A DNA stretch of 64,000 nt from the NCBI RefSeq assembly GCF_005116505.1, contig NZ_SWBR01000005.1:248001-312000 (forward strand), written 5' to 3'. Under the pieces are notes generated by a model, which did not search any database, was not told the DNA's origin, and worked only from the letters and a program-made list of their open reading frames with translations. The position numbers and the translations under genes were made by a program. Positions 32,722 through 42,462 of this stretch are shown piece after piece (positions within the stretch are counted from its first letter, which is position 1; each line of letters starts with the position of its first letter). The stretch comes from Pedobacter polaris. Its GTDB lineage: Bacteria; Bacteroidota; Bacteroidia; Sphingobacteriales; Sphingobacteriaceae.

Positions 32722-33069
32722 ATGAAAATTAGAGTACAGTCGATCCATTTCAATGCGGACAAGAAATTATTAGAATTCATTCAAAAGAAAGTAGATAAGT
32801 TAGATCAGTTTTTCGATCAGATCATAGGTGGAGAGGTTTATTTGAAGTTGGAGAATGTAGAAGATGAAGAAAACAAAATATCAGAAATAAAATTAATGGT
32901 TCCGGGTATTACCCTCTTTGCAAAAGAACAATGTAAATCATTTGAAGAGGCGACGGATTTGGCAATTGAATCCCTAAAGAAGCAAATTACTAAACATAAA
33001 GATAAAACTCGTATAAAACTTAGCGAGCACAAGGCATTATTAAATGCCAATGAAGTGTCTGATTATTAA
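32722..33069 (+). CDS. hpf: Ribosome hibernation-promoting factor (HPF/RaiA)
   Basis: 115 aa, short HPF type without the long dimerisation tail. Has VQSIHFNADKKLLEFIQKKVDKLDQF, KLMVPGITLFAKEQCKSFEEATDLAIESLKKQITKHKDK in separate pieces, the beta-alpha-beta fold of the family. It binds 30S and stores ribosomes in stationary phase. Preceded by an unusual strong SD; followed by a terminator at 33095-33130. Confidence 0.92.
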   Translation: MKIRVQSIHFNADKKLLEFIQKKVDKLDQFFDQIIGGEVYLKLENVEDEENKISEIKLMVPGITLFAKEQCKSFEEATDLAIESLKKQITKHKDKTRIKLSEHKALLNANEVSDY

Positions 33070-33094
33070 GCGGATATTTTATAAATAATAATTG

Positions 33095-33130
33095 AAAAGT
33101 TTGATGGGCTAAAATCTGTCAAACTTTTTT
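33095..33130 (+). terminator. Intrinsic terminator after hpf
   Basis: AAAAGTTTGA (33095-33104) and TCAAACTTTT (33119-33128) with a 14-nt loop and more T after it. Confidence 0.8.
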
Positions 33131-33163
33131 TTAAAATATATTTTTTTCAAAGATTAATTTTTG

Positions 33164-33171
33164 TAGATTTG
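33164..33171 (+). promoter_or_regulatory. Upstream -7 box of the tRNA/tuf cluster
   Basis: TAGATTTG followed by GCATTCC fits TAnnTTTG. It lies 148 bp before tRNA-Thr and may be the distal of two promoters, or the start of a short RNA; no ORF lies between. Confidence 0.45.
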
Positions 33172-33278
33172 CATTCCATTTCGGGAGGGGCATTGTTCCT
33201 GAGTTGAGGTGGTTAGTTCTATGAAAAGATAAAAAAATAAAAAATGTTAGTTCGATTATATAAAAACACAATTTTTTA

Positions 33279-33286
33279 TATATTTG
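33279..33286 (+). promoter_or_regulatory. Proximal -7 box of the tRNA/tuf cluster
   Basis: TATATTTG, then GCGCC, 26 bp before the first tRNA. An exact match to the consensus. Confidence 0.65.
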
Positions 33287-33311
33287 CGCCACATTTAATA
33301 AAAGTATAAAA

Positions 33312-33384
<73 letters not shown>

Positions 33385-33471
33385 CTTTTTATTTTAGATC
33401 AACGGTTTTAGATTTTAGATTGGACGTAAGTTCAATCGTAGTTCGTAAATTAAAAATCATAAATAGAAAGC

Positions 33472-33554
33472 GGGGGGATTCCAGAGCGGCCAAATGGGAC
33501 AGACTGTAACTCTGTTATCGCAAGATTTCGAAGGTTCGAATCCTTCTCCCCCCA
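33472..33554 (+). tRNA. tRNA-Tyr (GTA)
   Basis: 83 nt class II tRNA: acceptor GGGGGGA with TCCCCCC, anticodon loop CTGTAAC (GTA), long variable arm, T-arm GAAGG-TTCGAAT-CCTTC. CCA is not encoded. Confidence 0.97.
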
Positions 33555-33631
33555 CAATCTAATTTTAGATTGTAGATTTCAGTTTGACGATGCAAATCGT
33601 AATTCGTAAATCATCAATTGTAAATTGATAA

Positions 33632-33704
33632 GCGGAAGTAGCTCAGTTGGTAGAGCGATAGCCTTCCAAGCTATAGGTCGCGAGTTCGAACCTCGTCTTC
33701 CGCT
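33632..33704 (+). tRNA. tRNA-Gly (TCC)
   Basis: 73 nt: acceptor GCGGAAG with CTTCCGC, anticodon stem ATAGC/GCTAT, loop CTTCCAA (TCC), T-loop TTCGAAC. CCA is not encoded. Confidence 0.97.
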
Positions 33705-33784
33705 CTAATGTGAAGTGAGCAGTTGGCGGTTTGCAGTTAACAGTTTGAACTGAAAACTGATTGCTGGGAACTGAAAACTAATAA

Positions 33785-33856
<72 letters not shown>

Positions 33857-33981
33857 CAAAAAGAATAAAAATAAAGGCTTTGTTAATCTGGTAAAACAGA
33901 ATGAACAGGGTTTTTTGTATTGAAATTGTATCAAAACAATAAATAAATAAAAAAAGTTAACCTACTAATAAGTATAAAAAC

Positions 33982-35169
33982 ATGGCAAAAGAAAAGTTTG
34001 ACCGCAGCAAGCCGCACTTAAATATCGGCACTATCGGTCACGTTGACCACGGTAAAACAACCTTAACAGCAGCTATCACTAAAGTGTTATCTGATGCTGG
34101 TTTATCTGAGGCGCGTTCATTTGATTCGATTGACTCTGCTCCAGAGGAAAAAGAAAGAGGTATTACAATTAACACAGCTCACGTTGAGTATTCAACAGCT
34201 AACCGTCACTATGCACACGTTGACTGTCCAGGTCACGCGGATTACGTGAAAAACATGGTTACTGGTGCTGCTCAAATGGACGGTGCTATTATTGTAGTAG
34301 CAGCTACAGATGGTCCAATGCCACAAACTCGCGAGCACATTCTATTGGCTCGTCAGGTAGGTGTACCTTCGTTAGTTGTTTTCATGAACAAAGTTGATAT
34401 GGTGGATGATCCAGAATTACTAGAATTAGTAGAGATGGAAGTTCGTGAATTATTATCTTTCTATGAATTCCCTGGTGATGATATCCCTGTTATTCAAGGT
34501 TCAGCTCTTGGTGGCTTGAACGGAGATCCAAAATGGGTTGGAAAAATTATGGAGTTAATGGATGCTGTAGATAGCTATATTCCAATTCCTCCACGTTTAA
34601 CTGAACTTCCATTCTTAATGCCTGTTGAAGATGTATTCTCGATCACTGGTCGTGGTACTGTTGCAACTGGTCGTATTGAGCGTGGTGTAATCAACTCTGG
34701 AGATCCAGTGGAAATCTTAGGTATGGGTGCTGAGAACTTAAAATCTACAGTTACTGGTGTTGAGATGTTCCGTAAGATTCTTGATTATGGTGAAGCTGGT
34801 GATAACGTAGGTTTATTATTACGTGGTATTGAGAAAACTGATATCCGTCGTGGTATGGTAATCTGTAAACCAGGTTCAGTAACTCCTCACACTGATTTCA
34901 AAGCTGAAATCTATGTATTATCAAAAGCAGAAGGTGGACGTCACACTCCATTCTTTAACAAATACCGTCCACAATTCTATTTCCGTACAACAGACGTTAC
35001 AGGTGAAATCACTTTAGCTGAAGGAACTGAAATGGTAATGCCAGGTGATAACGTTACAATTAATGTAAAATTAATCAACGCTATCGCAATGGAAAAAGGT
35101 CTACGTTTCGCTATCCGTGAAGGTGGTAGAACAGTAGGTGCTGGTCAGGTAACTGAAATTGTAAAATAG
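33982..35169 (+). CDS. tuf: Elongation factor Tu
   Basis: GTPase that brings aminoacyl-tRNA to the ribosome; 395 aa. Complete G motifs: GHVDHGKTT (P-loop), DCPGHADYV (G3) and NKVD (G4), then the beta-barrel domains 2 and 3 ending [10 protein letters not shown]. Lies between tRNA-Thr and tRNA-Trp, the usual arrangement in the phylum. Confidence 0.99.
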   Translation: MAKEKFDRSKPHLNIGTIGHVDHGKTTLTAAITKVLSDAGLSEARSFDSIDSAPEEKERGITINTAHVEYSTANRHYAHVDCPGHADYVKNMVTGAAQMDGAIIVVAATDGPMPQTREHILLARQVGVPSLVVFMNKVDMVDDPELLELVEMEVRELLSFYEFPGDDIPVIQGSALGGLNGDPKWVGKIMELMDAVDSYIPIPPRLTELPFLMPVEDVFSITGRGTVATGRIERGVINSGDPVEILGMGAENLKSTVTGVEMFRKILDYGEAGDNVGLLLRGIEKTDIRRGMVICKPGSVTPHTDFKAEIYVLSKAEGGRHTPFFNKYRPQFYFRTTDVTGEITLAEGTEMVMPGDNVTINVKLINAIAMEKGLRFAIREGGRTVGAGQVTEIVK

Positions 35170-35253
35170 TAGCCTAAAGCCCGAAAGGGATTAAGGATAT
35201 GTGATTGCAAAGTACTTAAGATAACTAGTTCTTAGGTACTTTGCTTTCTAATT

Positions 35254-35324
35254 ACGGGAATAGTTCAATGGTAGAATAGAGGTCTCCAAAACCTTTGATC
35301 AGGGTTCGAATCCTTGTTCCCGTG
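35254..35324 (+). tRNA. tRNA-Trp (CCA)
   Basis: 71 nt: acceptor ACGGGAA with TTCCCGT, anticodon loop CTCCAAA (CCA anticodon), T-loop TTCGAAT. It sits between tuf and secE, conserved in many bacteria. 3' CCA is not encoded. Confidence 0.96.
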
Positions 35325-35340
35325 CTTAAAAAATATAAAT

Positions 35341-35538
35341 ATGGCTGGTGTAGTTCAATTTATTAAAGAATCATACGAAGAAATGACCCAGAAGGTTACT
35401 TGGCCTACTTGGAGTGAATTGCAAAATTCTGCAGTATTGGTTTTAATAGCTTCTTTTATCATCGCATTGGTAATATTTGCAATGGATAAAGGCGCTAACT
35501 ATATATTAGAAACTTTTTATAATTCACTTTCAAATTAA
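35341..35538 (+). CDS. secE: Preprotein translocase subunit SecE
   Basis: 65 aa from ATG 35341; an earlier in-frame start at 35314 falls inside tRNA-Trp. Amphipathic start (VQFIKESYEEMTQKVTWPTWSEL in two parts) and one membrane helix (AVLVLIASFIIALVIFAM), the single-helix short form. In front of nusG. Confidence 0.95.
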   Translation: MAGVVQFIKESYEEMTQKVTWPTWSELQNSAVLVLIASFIIALVIFAMDKGANYILETFYNSLSN

Positions 35539-35547
35539 TATTACTAG

Positions 35548-36090
35548 ATGAACGATCAGTTAAAGTGGTATGTAGTTAGAGCGGTTAGTGGTAAAGAGAA
35601 GAAAGTAAAGCAGTATATTGATTCTGAAATTAGCCGTTTAGGTTTCTCTCATTTGGTACCTCAGGTATTAATTCCTATGGAGAAATACTACCAAATGAAA
35701 GAAGGAAAAAAGATTGCAAAAGAGCGTAACTTTTATCCGGGATATGTTTTAATTGAAGCTATTTTAGATGGAGAGCTAGAGCATATTATTAAAGGTGTAA
35801 ATAGTGTAATTGGATTTTTAGGCGATAAAGCAGGTAATCCTATACCTATGCGCCAAGCAGAAGTTAATCGTATTTTAGGTAAGGTTGATGAAATGAGCCA
35901 ACAAGCTGAAACAATGAATATCGCTTATTATGTAGGTGAAAACATTAAAGTAATGGATGGTCCTTTCAACGGTTTTACAGGAGTTATCGAAGAGGTGAAC
36001 GAAGAGAAGAAAAAATTAAAAGTTATGGTTAAAATCTTTGGTCGTAAAACACCTTTAGAACTTAACTATATGCAAGTAGAAAAAGAATAA
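35548..36090 (+). CDS. nusG: Transcription termination/antitermination factor NusG
   Basis: 180 aa. NGN domain (KWYVVRAVSGKEKKVKQYI, FYPGYVLIEA, VIGFLGDKAGNPIPM) and C-terminal KOW domain (VMDGPFNGFTGVIEEV). Follows secE by 9 bp. The rplK promoter overlaps the hairpin just after it. Confidence 0.97.
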   Translation: MNDQLKWYVVRAVSGKEKKVKQYIDSEISRLGFSHLVPQVLIPMEKYYQMKEGKKIAKERNFYPGYVLIEAILDGELEHIIKGVNSVIGFLGDKAGNPIPMRQAEVNRILGKVDEMSQQAETMNIAYYVGENIKVMDGPFNGFTGVIEEVNEEKKKLKVMVKIFGRKTPLELNYMQVEKE

Positions 36091-36104
36091 ATTTATTTTA
36101 AAAA

Positions 36105-36149
36105 TATATTTGAGGACTGCAAGATTATTCATATCTTTGCAGTCCTTTT
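36105..36149 (+). promoter_or_regulatory. nusG hairpin overlapping the rplK operon promoter
   Basis: TTTG (36109-36112) and TATCTTTG (36132-36139) are 19 bp apart, a full promoter, followed by CAGTCC as in the rpsT promoter. The same DNA forms an inverted repeat AGGACTGCAA-N-TTTGCAGTCCT (36113-36146) that could end nusG transcripts; a second -7-like TATATTTG is at 36105-36112. Confidence 0.6.
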
Positions 36150-36286
36150 GGTTTTTATGTGTATTGATCCGTGGACGGTTTTGGTAACTTAATCCCCATA
36201 TATCAGTAAACTAAAGATTATTAAGGTCTTAAATGTTACATGCTTCCAATATTTAACATTGAGTATTACAATTAACAAATCAGAAA

Positions 36287-36730
36287 ATGGCAAAAGAAGT
36301 CGGTGCACTTGTTAAATTACAAATCAAAGGCGGAGCTGCAAACCCATCACCACCAGTAGGACCTGCATTAGGTGCTAAAGGTGTTAATATCATGGAGTTT
36401 TGTAAACAATTCAATGCTCGTACCCAAGATAAGCCAGGTAAAGTATTACCAGTTGTGATTACTGTATATGTGGACAAGTCTTTCGAATTCATCATCAAAA
36501 CCCCTCCAGTAGCTATCCAATTATTGGAAGCAACTAAATTATCGAGTGGTTCTGCTGAGCCCAACCGTAAGAAAGTTGGTTCGGTGACTTGGGATCAAGT
36601 TAAGTCAATTGCTGAAGATAAGATGACTGATTTAAATGCTTTCACTATCGAATCTGCTATGAAAATGGTAGCGGGTACAGCACGCAGTATGGGAATTACC
36701 GTTAGCGGTGATGCACCCTGGACAAATTAA
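36287..36730 (+). CDS. rplK: 50S ribosomal protein uL11
   Basis: 147 aa, L11 fold: LKLQIKGG-type start ([21 protein letters not shown] with Pro-rich N-term loop, shown in part), [16 protein letters not shown] and the C-terminal RNA-binding SMGITV. Start of the rplK-rplA-rplJ-rplL-rpoB-rpoC operon; leader about 140 nt from the promoter. Confidence 0.97.
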   Translation: MAKEVGALVKLQIKGGAANPSPPVGPALGAKGVNIMEFCKQFNARTQDKPGKVLPVVITVYVDKSFEFIIKTPPVAIQLLEATKLSSGSAEPNRKKVGSVTWDQVKSIAEDKMTDLNAFTIESAMKMVAGTARSMGITVSGDAPWTN

Positions 36731-36753
36731 TTAACAAAAAACAGTTTACAACA

Positions 36754-37452
36754 GTGGCGAAATTAACAAAAAATCAAAAACTGGCACACGCTAAACTAGA
36801 AATCGGTAAATCGTATTCTTTACAGGATGCGGCTGCTTTGGTAAAAGAGATCACTACAACTAAATTTGATGCATCGGTTGATATCGATGTTAGTTTAGGT
36901 GTAGATCCACGTAAAGCCAATCAAATGGTACGTGGTATTGCTACTTTACCTCATGGTACAGGTAAAACTGTACGTGTTTTAGTACTTTGTACTCCTGATA
37001 AGGAAGAAGAAGCTAAAGCAGCAGGAGCAGATTTCGTGGGTTTAGACGAATATGTGGCTAAGATTGAAGGTGGTTGGACAGATGTTGACATTATTATCAC
37101 TACTCCTGCTTGTATGGCAAAAGTAGGTAAACTAGGCCGAGTTTTAGGCCCACGTAACCTTATGCCAAACCCAAAATCAGGTACAGTAACCAACGAAGTT
37201 GGTAAGGCTGTAACTGACGTAAAAGGCGGAAAGATTGATTTTAAAGTTGACAAAACTGGTATCATCCATGCTTCAATAGGAAAAGTATCATTCTCAGCAG
37301 AGAAAATATATGAAAATGCGTTAGAAGTACTTCAAACGATTTCAAAATTAAAACCTTCTGCTGCAAAAGGAACTTATTTTAAAAGCATTCACGTGTCTTC
37401 TACAATGAGTCCTGGAATTGCAATCGAAACTAAATCAGTAGCGGGGATCTAA
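36754..37452 (+). CDS. rplA: 50S ribosomal protein uL1
   Basis: 232 aa, GTG start at 36754. Has the uL1 core [40 protein letters not shown] and the C-terminal SSTMSPG. In E. coli L1 represses its own operon by binding the leader; not tested here. rplK is 23 bp upstream, rplJ 2 bp downstream. Confidence 0.97.
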   Translation: MAKLTKNQKLAHAKLEIGKSYSLQDAAALVKEITTTKFDASVDIDVSLGVDPRKANQMVRGIATLPHGTGKTVRVLVLCTPDKEEEAKAAGADFVGLDEYVAKIEGGWTDVDIIITTPACMAKVGKLGRVLGPRNLMPNPKSGTVTNEVGKAVTDVKGGKIDFKVDKTGIIHASIGKVSFSAEKIYENALEVLQTISKLKPSAAKGTYFKSIHVSSTMSPGIAIETKSVAGI

Positions 37453-37454
37453 TT

Positions 37455-37976
37455 ATGAACAGAGAAGAAAAACAAGAAGTAGTTTTAGCTCTACAAGAGA
37501 AAATGCAAGAGTATGGCAATTTTTATATTGCTGATACCTCAGGCTTATCTGTTGAGAAAGTAAATAACATCCGTCGCAAATGTTTCGAAAGTGGTATCGA
37601 AATGAAAGTTGCAAAAAATACATTGATCAAAATTGCGATTGATGGATTAGAAGGCGACTCATCTGAGATATTCGCGGCATTAAAAGGTCAATCGGCTTTA
37701 TTATTTTCTAAAGTAGGCAATGCTCCAGCTAAGCTGATCAAAAGCCTAAGAAAAGGTAAAGAAGAAAAACCTCAACTAAAGGGAGCTTATATCGATACAG
37801 CAATATTTGTTGGTGATAACCAATTAGATGCATTAGTAAGTCTTAAATCAAGAGAAGAACTTATTGGCGAAATCATTGGATTATTACAATCACCAGCTAA
37901 AAACGTTGTTTCGGCATTACAATCTGGCGGTAACAAAATTGCAGGTATTGTTAAAACACTACAAGAAAGAGGTTAA
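37455..37976 (+). CDS. rplJ: 50S ribosomal protein uL10
   Basis: 173 aa base of the stalk: EKMQEYGNFYIADTSGLSVEKVN, KVAKNTLIKIA and a C-terminal helical part (VVSALQSGGNKIAGIVKTLQ) that binds L7/L12 dimers. Two bp after rplA, 64 bp before rplL. Confidence 0.97.
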   Translation: MNREEKQEVVLALQEKMQEYGNFYIADTSGLSVEKVNNIRRKCFESGIEMKVAKNTLIKIAIDGLEGDSSEIFAALKGQSALLFSKVGNAPAKLIKSLRKGKEEKPQLKGAYIDTAIFVGDNQLDALVSLKSREELIGEIIGLLQSPAKNVVSALQSGGNKIAGIVKTLQERG

Positions 37977-38040
37977 CGAACACCTAAAGTTCGCAATTAA
38001 ACAAGAATATTTTTACGTAAATTTTTAAAATCTTAATAAA

Positions 38041-38418
38041 ATGGCAGATTTAAAAGCGTTTGCTGAGCAATTAGTAAACTTAACAGTTAAAGAAGTTAAC
38101 GAATTAGCTCAAATCTTAAAAGACGAGTATGGTATCGAACCAGCTGCTGCGGCAGTTGCTGTTGCTGGTCCTGCTGGTGGTTCTGATGCTCCTGCAGCAG
38201 AAGAAAAAACTACTTTCGATGTAATTTTGAAAGAAGCTGGTGGTGCTAAACTAGCAGTTGTAAAATTAGTTAAAGACTTAACTGGTTTAGGTTTGAAAGA
38301 AGCAAAAGACTTAGTTGATGGTGCACCAAAAGAATTAAAATCAGGTGTTGCTAAAGACGAAGCTGAAGCTTTGAAAAAACAATTAGAAGAAGCTGGAGCT
38401 GTAGTTGAGATTAAGTAA
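38041..38418 (+). CDS. rplL: 50S ribosomal protein bL12 (L7/L12)
   Basis: 125 aa. N-terminal dimerisation helix ([16 protein letters not shown]), Ala/Gly hinge ([13 protein letters not shown]), C-terminal factor-binding domain ([31 protein letters not shown]) shown in short pieces. A stable hairpin with a GCAA loop follows before rpoB. Confidence 0.98.
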   Translation: MADLKAFAEQLVNLTVKEVNELAQILKDEYGIEPAAAAVAVAGPAGGSDAPAAEEKTTFDVILKEAGGAKLAVVKLVKDLTGLGLKEAKDLVDGAPKELKSGVAKDEAEALKKQLEEAGAVVEIK

Positions 38419-38447
38419 TCACTTAATTTTAACGAACCTTTAAGAAA

Positions 38448-38473
38448 AGACTCCGACTGCAAAGTCGGAGTCT
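38448..38473 (+). terminator. Attenuator-like hairpin between rplL and rpoB
   Basis: AGACTCCGACT (38448-38458) pairs perfectly with AGTCGGAGTCT (38463-38473) around a GCAA loop. Only a short T-poor tail follows, so it fits a partial terminator or an mRNA-processing site between ribosomal and polymerase genes, as in other bacteria. Confidence 0.6.
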
Positions 38474-38571
38474 ATTCCTGTTTATAAACATTTCATCTTG
38501 TTTGGTTGGTGATTTGTTTGAAGGCAAACCATTCAAATAGTTTATTCTTAAACTAAATTAAATTTAGTCCC

Positions 38572-41500
38572 TTGGCAAATAAAGTCGTAGACCAAAGAGT
38601 AAATTTTGCACGTAGTAAGCACATCATTGATTATCCAGATTTTCTGGATGTGCAGTTGCAATCATTTAGAGAATTTTTTCAGATAGAAACAACTTCAGAT
38701 AACCGTCACACAGAGGGTCTATTTAAAGTGTTTGCTGAAAACTTTCCAATCACTGATTCTAGAAACATATTTGTTTTAGAATTTTTAGATTATTTTATTG
38801 ACCCACCACGTTACGACATTCCTGAATGTATTGATCGTGGGTTAACTTATAGTGTTCCATTAAAAGCAAAGCTTAAGCTTTCTTGTAATGATGCAGAACA
38901 CGAGGATTTTGAAACCATCATTCAAGATGTATACTTAGGAACCATACCATATATGACTCCTAAAGGTACTTTCGTGATTAACGGTGCAGAACGCGTAATT
39001 GTTTCTCAATTACACAGATCTCCAGGTGTGTTCTTCGGCCAAAGCCGTCACACAAATGGAACTAAGCTATACTCTGCTCGTGTGATTCCTTTCAAAGGTT
39101 CTTGGATTGAGTTTGCTACAGACGTTAATAACGTAATGTATGCTTACATCGATCGTAAGAAAAAATTCCCGGTAACCACCTTATTGCGTGCTATTGGTTA
39201 TGATTCTGATAAAGATATCTTAGAATTATTTGATCTTGCTGATGAAGTAAAAGTTAGTAAATCTGGTTTAAAGAAATTTATCGGTCGTAAACTTGCAGCT
39301 AGAGTTTTAAGAAAATGGGTTGAAGATTTTGTAGATGAAGATACAGGTGAAGTAGTTTCTATAGATCGTAACGAAGTTATCTTAGATAGGGATACCGTTC
39401 TTGAAGACGACCATATCGATATGATCATCGATGCAGGTGTAAAAACTATTATCTTATCTAAAGATGATGGTGCATCTCAAGCTGATTATACTATTATATA
39501 TAATACTTTACAAAAAGATACTTCAAACTCTGAAAAAGAGGCTGTTGAAAACATCTATCGTGCTTTGCGTAATGCAGAACCACCTGATGAGGAAACGGCA
39601 AGAGGTATCATTGAGCGTTTATTCTTCTCAGATAAACGTTACGACTTAGGTGATGTTGGTAGATACCGTATCAACCGTAAGTTGAAAATGGATACTCCTG
39701 ATCATGTAAAAGTATTAACTAAAGCAGATATTATTGCGATTGTTAAATACTTGATCAAATTGATCAACTCTAAAGAAGAAGTGGATGATATTGATCACTT
39801 GTCAAACCGTCGTGTTCGTACGGTAGGTGAGCAATTATACGCACAATTTGGTGTAGGTTTAGCTCGTATGGCTAGAACTATCCGTGAGCGTATGAACATT
39901 CGTGACAATGAAGTTTTTACACCAACAGATTTAATTAATGCTCGTACTTTATCGTCGGTTATTAACTCATTCTTTGGTACTAACCAATTGTCTCAGTTCA
40001 TGGATCAAACCAATCCTTTGGCAGAGATTACACACAAACGTCGTTTGTCAGCTTTAGGCCCAGGTGGTTTATCACGTGAGCGTGCTGGTTTTGAGGTACG
40101 TGACGTTCACTATACTCACTATGGTCGTTTATGTACTATTGAAACACCAGAGGGACCAAACATTGGTTTGATTTCATCACTATGCGTACATGCTAAAATT
40201 AACAATTTAGGTTTTATCGAAACTCCTTATAAAATTGTTGAAAACGGTGTTGTAGCAATGGATAAAGATGTAATTTATCTATCGGCAGAAGATGAAGATG
40301 GTAAAACTATTGCACAAGCTAATGCTGAGTATGATGATAAAGGTAACTTTACAACTACTCGTGTTAAAGCACGTTACGAAGGTGACTTTCCAATTATTGA
40401 GCCTGAGAAATTAGACTTAATGGATATTGCTCCTAACCAAATTACCTCAATTGCGGCATCTTTAATTCCTTTCTTGGAACATGATGATGCGAACAGGGCT
40501 TTGATGGGATCAAACATGCAACGTCAAGCAGTACCATTATTACGTCCAGAAGCTCCAATTGTTGGTACAGGTTTAGAAGGTCGCGTTGCTCGTGACTCGA
40601 GAACATTGATCAATGCAGAAGGCGATGGTGTAGTAGAATATGTAGATGCTAACGAAATCACCATTAAATATGTACGTAACGATGGAGATCGTTTAGTATC
40701 ATTTGAAGGTGATAGCAAAACTTATAGATTAATCAAGTTCAAAAAAACCAACCAAAATACTTGTATCAACTTAAAACCAATTGTTAAAAAAGGTCAAAAA
40801 GTTGTAAAAGGTCAAGTGCTTTGTGAAGGTTATGCAACTGAAAATGGAGAACTGGCATTAGGAAGAAATTTAAAAGTTGCTTTCATGCCTTGGCAAGGAT
40901 ATAACTTTGAGGATGCGATTGTAATTAACGAGCGTATTGTTAGAGATGATATTTTTACCTCTTTACATATCGAAGAATTTGAATTAGAAGTACGTGATAC
41001 AAAACGTGGAGAAGAGGAATTAACACCAGATATCCCTAACGTTTCTGAAGAAGCTACTAAAGATTTAGATGAAAACGGTATCATCCGTATTGGTGCTGAA
41101 GTAAAAGAAGGCGATATCCTAATTGGTAAAATTACACCAAAAGGAGAGTCTGATCCTTCACCAGAAGAGAAATTACTTCGTGCAATTTTCGGTGATAAAG
41201 CCGGTGATGTTAAAGATGCTTCATTAAAAACTCCACCTTCTATTAAAGGTGTGGTTATTGATACTAAATTATTCTCAAGAGCTAAGAAAACTACTAAAGC
41301 AGAAGAAAAATCGGCTATTGAGAAATTAGATAAGAGATATAATTTAGCTACAGAGAACCTTAAAAACGAATTAGTTGATAAATTGTTTCAAATTGTAAAT
41401 GGTAAAACATCTCAAGGTGTATTTAACGTTTATAAGGAAATGTTAATCGCTAAAGGCGCTAAGTTTACTCAGAAAATATTAGCAGACCTAGAGTATGCTC

Positions 41501-42378
41501 ATATTAACCCATACAAGTGGACAACTGATGATGATAAAAACGATCAAATCAAATTGTTATTACACAACTATGGTATCCGTGTAAATGAAGAACTAGGTGC
41601 TTACAAACGCGATAAATTTGCAATTAGTGTTGGTGATGAATTACCATCAGGAATTGTTCAAATGGCGAAAGTTTATGTAGCTAAAAAACGTAAATTAAAA
41701 GTAGGTGATAAGATGGCTGGTCGTCACGGTAATAAGGGTATCGTTGCTCGTATTGTACGTGATGAAGATATGCCATTCTTAGAAGATGGAACACCAGTTG
41801 ATATTGTGTTGAACCCATTGGGTGTACCTTCACGTATGAACTTAGGTCAGATCTACGAAACCGTATTGGCATGGGCTGGTAAAGAATTGGGCGTTAAATT
41901 TGCAACTCCAATTTTTGATGGTGCTAAGTCTGAAGAGGTTGAAGAATGGATCGCTAAAGCAGGTGTACCAGCTTCTGGTAGAACTTACTTACACAATGGT
42001 TTAACAGGTGAGAAATTTGATCAACCAACTACAGTAGGTATTATTTATATGCTTAAACTGGGTCACATGGTTGATGATAAGATGCACGCTCGTTCTATCG
42101 GACCATACTCATTAATTACACAACAACCATTGGGTGGTAAAGCTCAATTCGGGGGTCAGCGTTTTGGTGAGATGGAGGTTTGGGCATTAGAGGCATTCGG
42201 TGCAGCTAATATCCTACAAGAGATCTTAACAGTTAAATCTGATGATGTTATTGGAAGAGCCAAAACTTACGAAGCCATCGTTAAAGGTGAAAACCTACCA
42301 ACTCCAGGTGTACCAGAATCATTTAATGTATTGGTACATGAGTTACGCGGTTTAGGTTTAGATATTACGTTAGACTAG
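38572..42378 (+). CDS. rpoB: RNA polymerase beta subunit
   Basis: 1268 aa, TTG start at 38572 ([16 protein letters not shown], family start; no in-frame ATG nearby). Rif region [40 protein letters not shown] in pieces, with standard residues. NIGLISSL, then the C-terminal [20 protein letters not shown]. Bacteroidota-type without the large beta insertions of E. coli. Preceded by the rplL hairpin. Confidence 0.99.
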   Translation: MANKVVDQRVNFARSKHIIDYPDFLDVQLQSFREFFQIETTSDNRHTEGLFKVFAENFPITDSRNIFVLEFLDYFIDPPRYDIPECIDRGLTYSVPLKAKLKLSCNDAEHEDFETIIQDVYLGTIPYMTPKGTFVINGAERVIVSQLHRSPGVFFGQSRHTNGTKLYSARVIPFKGSWIEFATDVNNVMYAYIDRKKKFPVTTLLRAIGYDSDKDILELFDLADEVKVSKSGLKKFIGRKLAARVLRKWVEDFVDEDTGEVVSIDRNEVILDRDTVLEDDHIDMIIDAGVKTIILSKDDGASQADYTIIYNTLQKDTSNSEKEAVENIYRALRNAEPPDEETARGIIERLFFSDKRYDLGDVGRYRINRKLKMDTPDHVKVLTKADIIAIVKYLIKLINSKEEVDDIDHLSNRRVRTVGEQLYAQFGVGLARMARTIRERMNIRDNEVFTPTDLINARTLSSVINSFFGTNQLSQFMDQTNPLAEITHKRRLSALGPGGLSRERAGFEVRDVHYTHYGRLCTIETPEGPNIGLISSLCVHAKINNLGFIETPYKIVENGVVAMDKDVIYLSAEDEDGKTIAQANAEYDDKGNFTTTRVKARYEGDFPIIEPEKLDLMDIAPNQITSIAASLIPFLEHDDANRALMGSNMQRQAVPLLRPEAPIVGTGLEGRVARDSRTLINAEGDGVVEYVDANEITIKYVRNDGDRLVSFEGDSKTYRLIKFKKTNQNTCINLKPIVKKGQKVVKGQVLCEGYATENGELALGRNLKVAFMPWQGYNFEDAIVINERIVRDDIFTSLHIEEFELEVRDTKRGEEELTPDIPNVSEEATKDLDENGIIRIGAEVKEGDILIGKITPKGESDPSPEEKLLRAIFGDKAGDVKDASLKTPPSIKGVVIDTKLFSRAKKTTKAEEKSAIEKLDKRYNLATENLKNELVDKLFQIVNGKTSQGVFNVYKEMLIAKGAKFTQKILADLEYAHINPYKWTTDDDKNDQIKLLLHNYGIRVNEELGAYKRDKFAISVGDELPSGIVQMAKVYVAKKRKLKVGDKMAGRHGNKGIVARIVRDEDMPFLEDGTPVDIVLNPLGVPSRMNLGQIYETVLAWAGKELGVKFATPIFDGAKSEEVEEWIAKAGVPASGRTYLHNGLTGEKFDQPTTVGIIYMLKLGHMVDDKMHARSIGPYSLITQQPLGGKAQFGGQRFGEMEVWALEAFGAANILQEILTVKSDDVIGRAKTYEAIVKGENLPTPGVPESFNVLVHELRGLGLDITLD

Positions 42379-42384
42379 TTATTT

Positions 42385-42450
42385 GTTACGGGTTACGGGT
42401 TGTAGGTTAAAAGACCTGACCCATAACTCGCAACTCGTAACTCACAACTT
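42385..42450. repeat. Palindromic repeat between rpoB and rpoC
   Basis: Words TTACGGGTTACGGGTTGTAG and CCCATAACTCGCAACTCGTAACTC make an imperfect hairpin in the middle of the rpoBC mRNA. Related words are seen at 2253-2315 and 7366-7390, so it belongs to a dispersed family and is not a terminator (no T-run). Confidence 0.6.
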
Positions 42451-42462
42451 TAAAGAAAGAAT

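Larger units (their letters stand above)
33385..33784. repeat. REP-like spacers between the tRNAs
   Basis: The three inter-tRNA spacers hold dispersed-repeat words: TTTTAGATTTTAGATTG, GTAGTTCGTAAATTAAAAATC, then ATTTTAGATTGTAGATTT and TCGTAATTCGTAAATCATC, and last a AGTTAACAGTTTGAACTGAAAACTGA palindrome (pieces shown separately). The same ATTTTAGATT word occurs near 48165-48236. They probably arose as separate insertions and may form hairpins in the tRNA precursor. The range also contains the tRNA genes listed separately. Confidence 0.4.
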
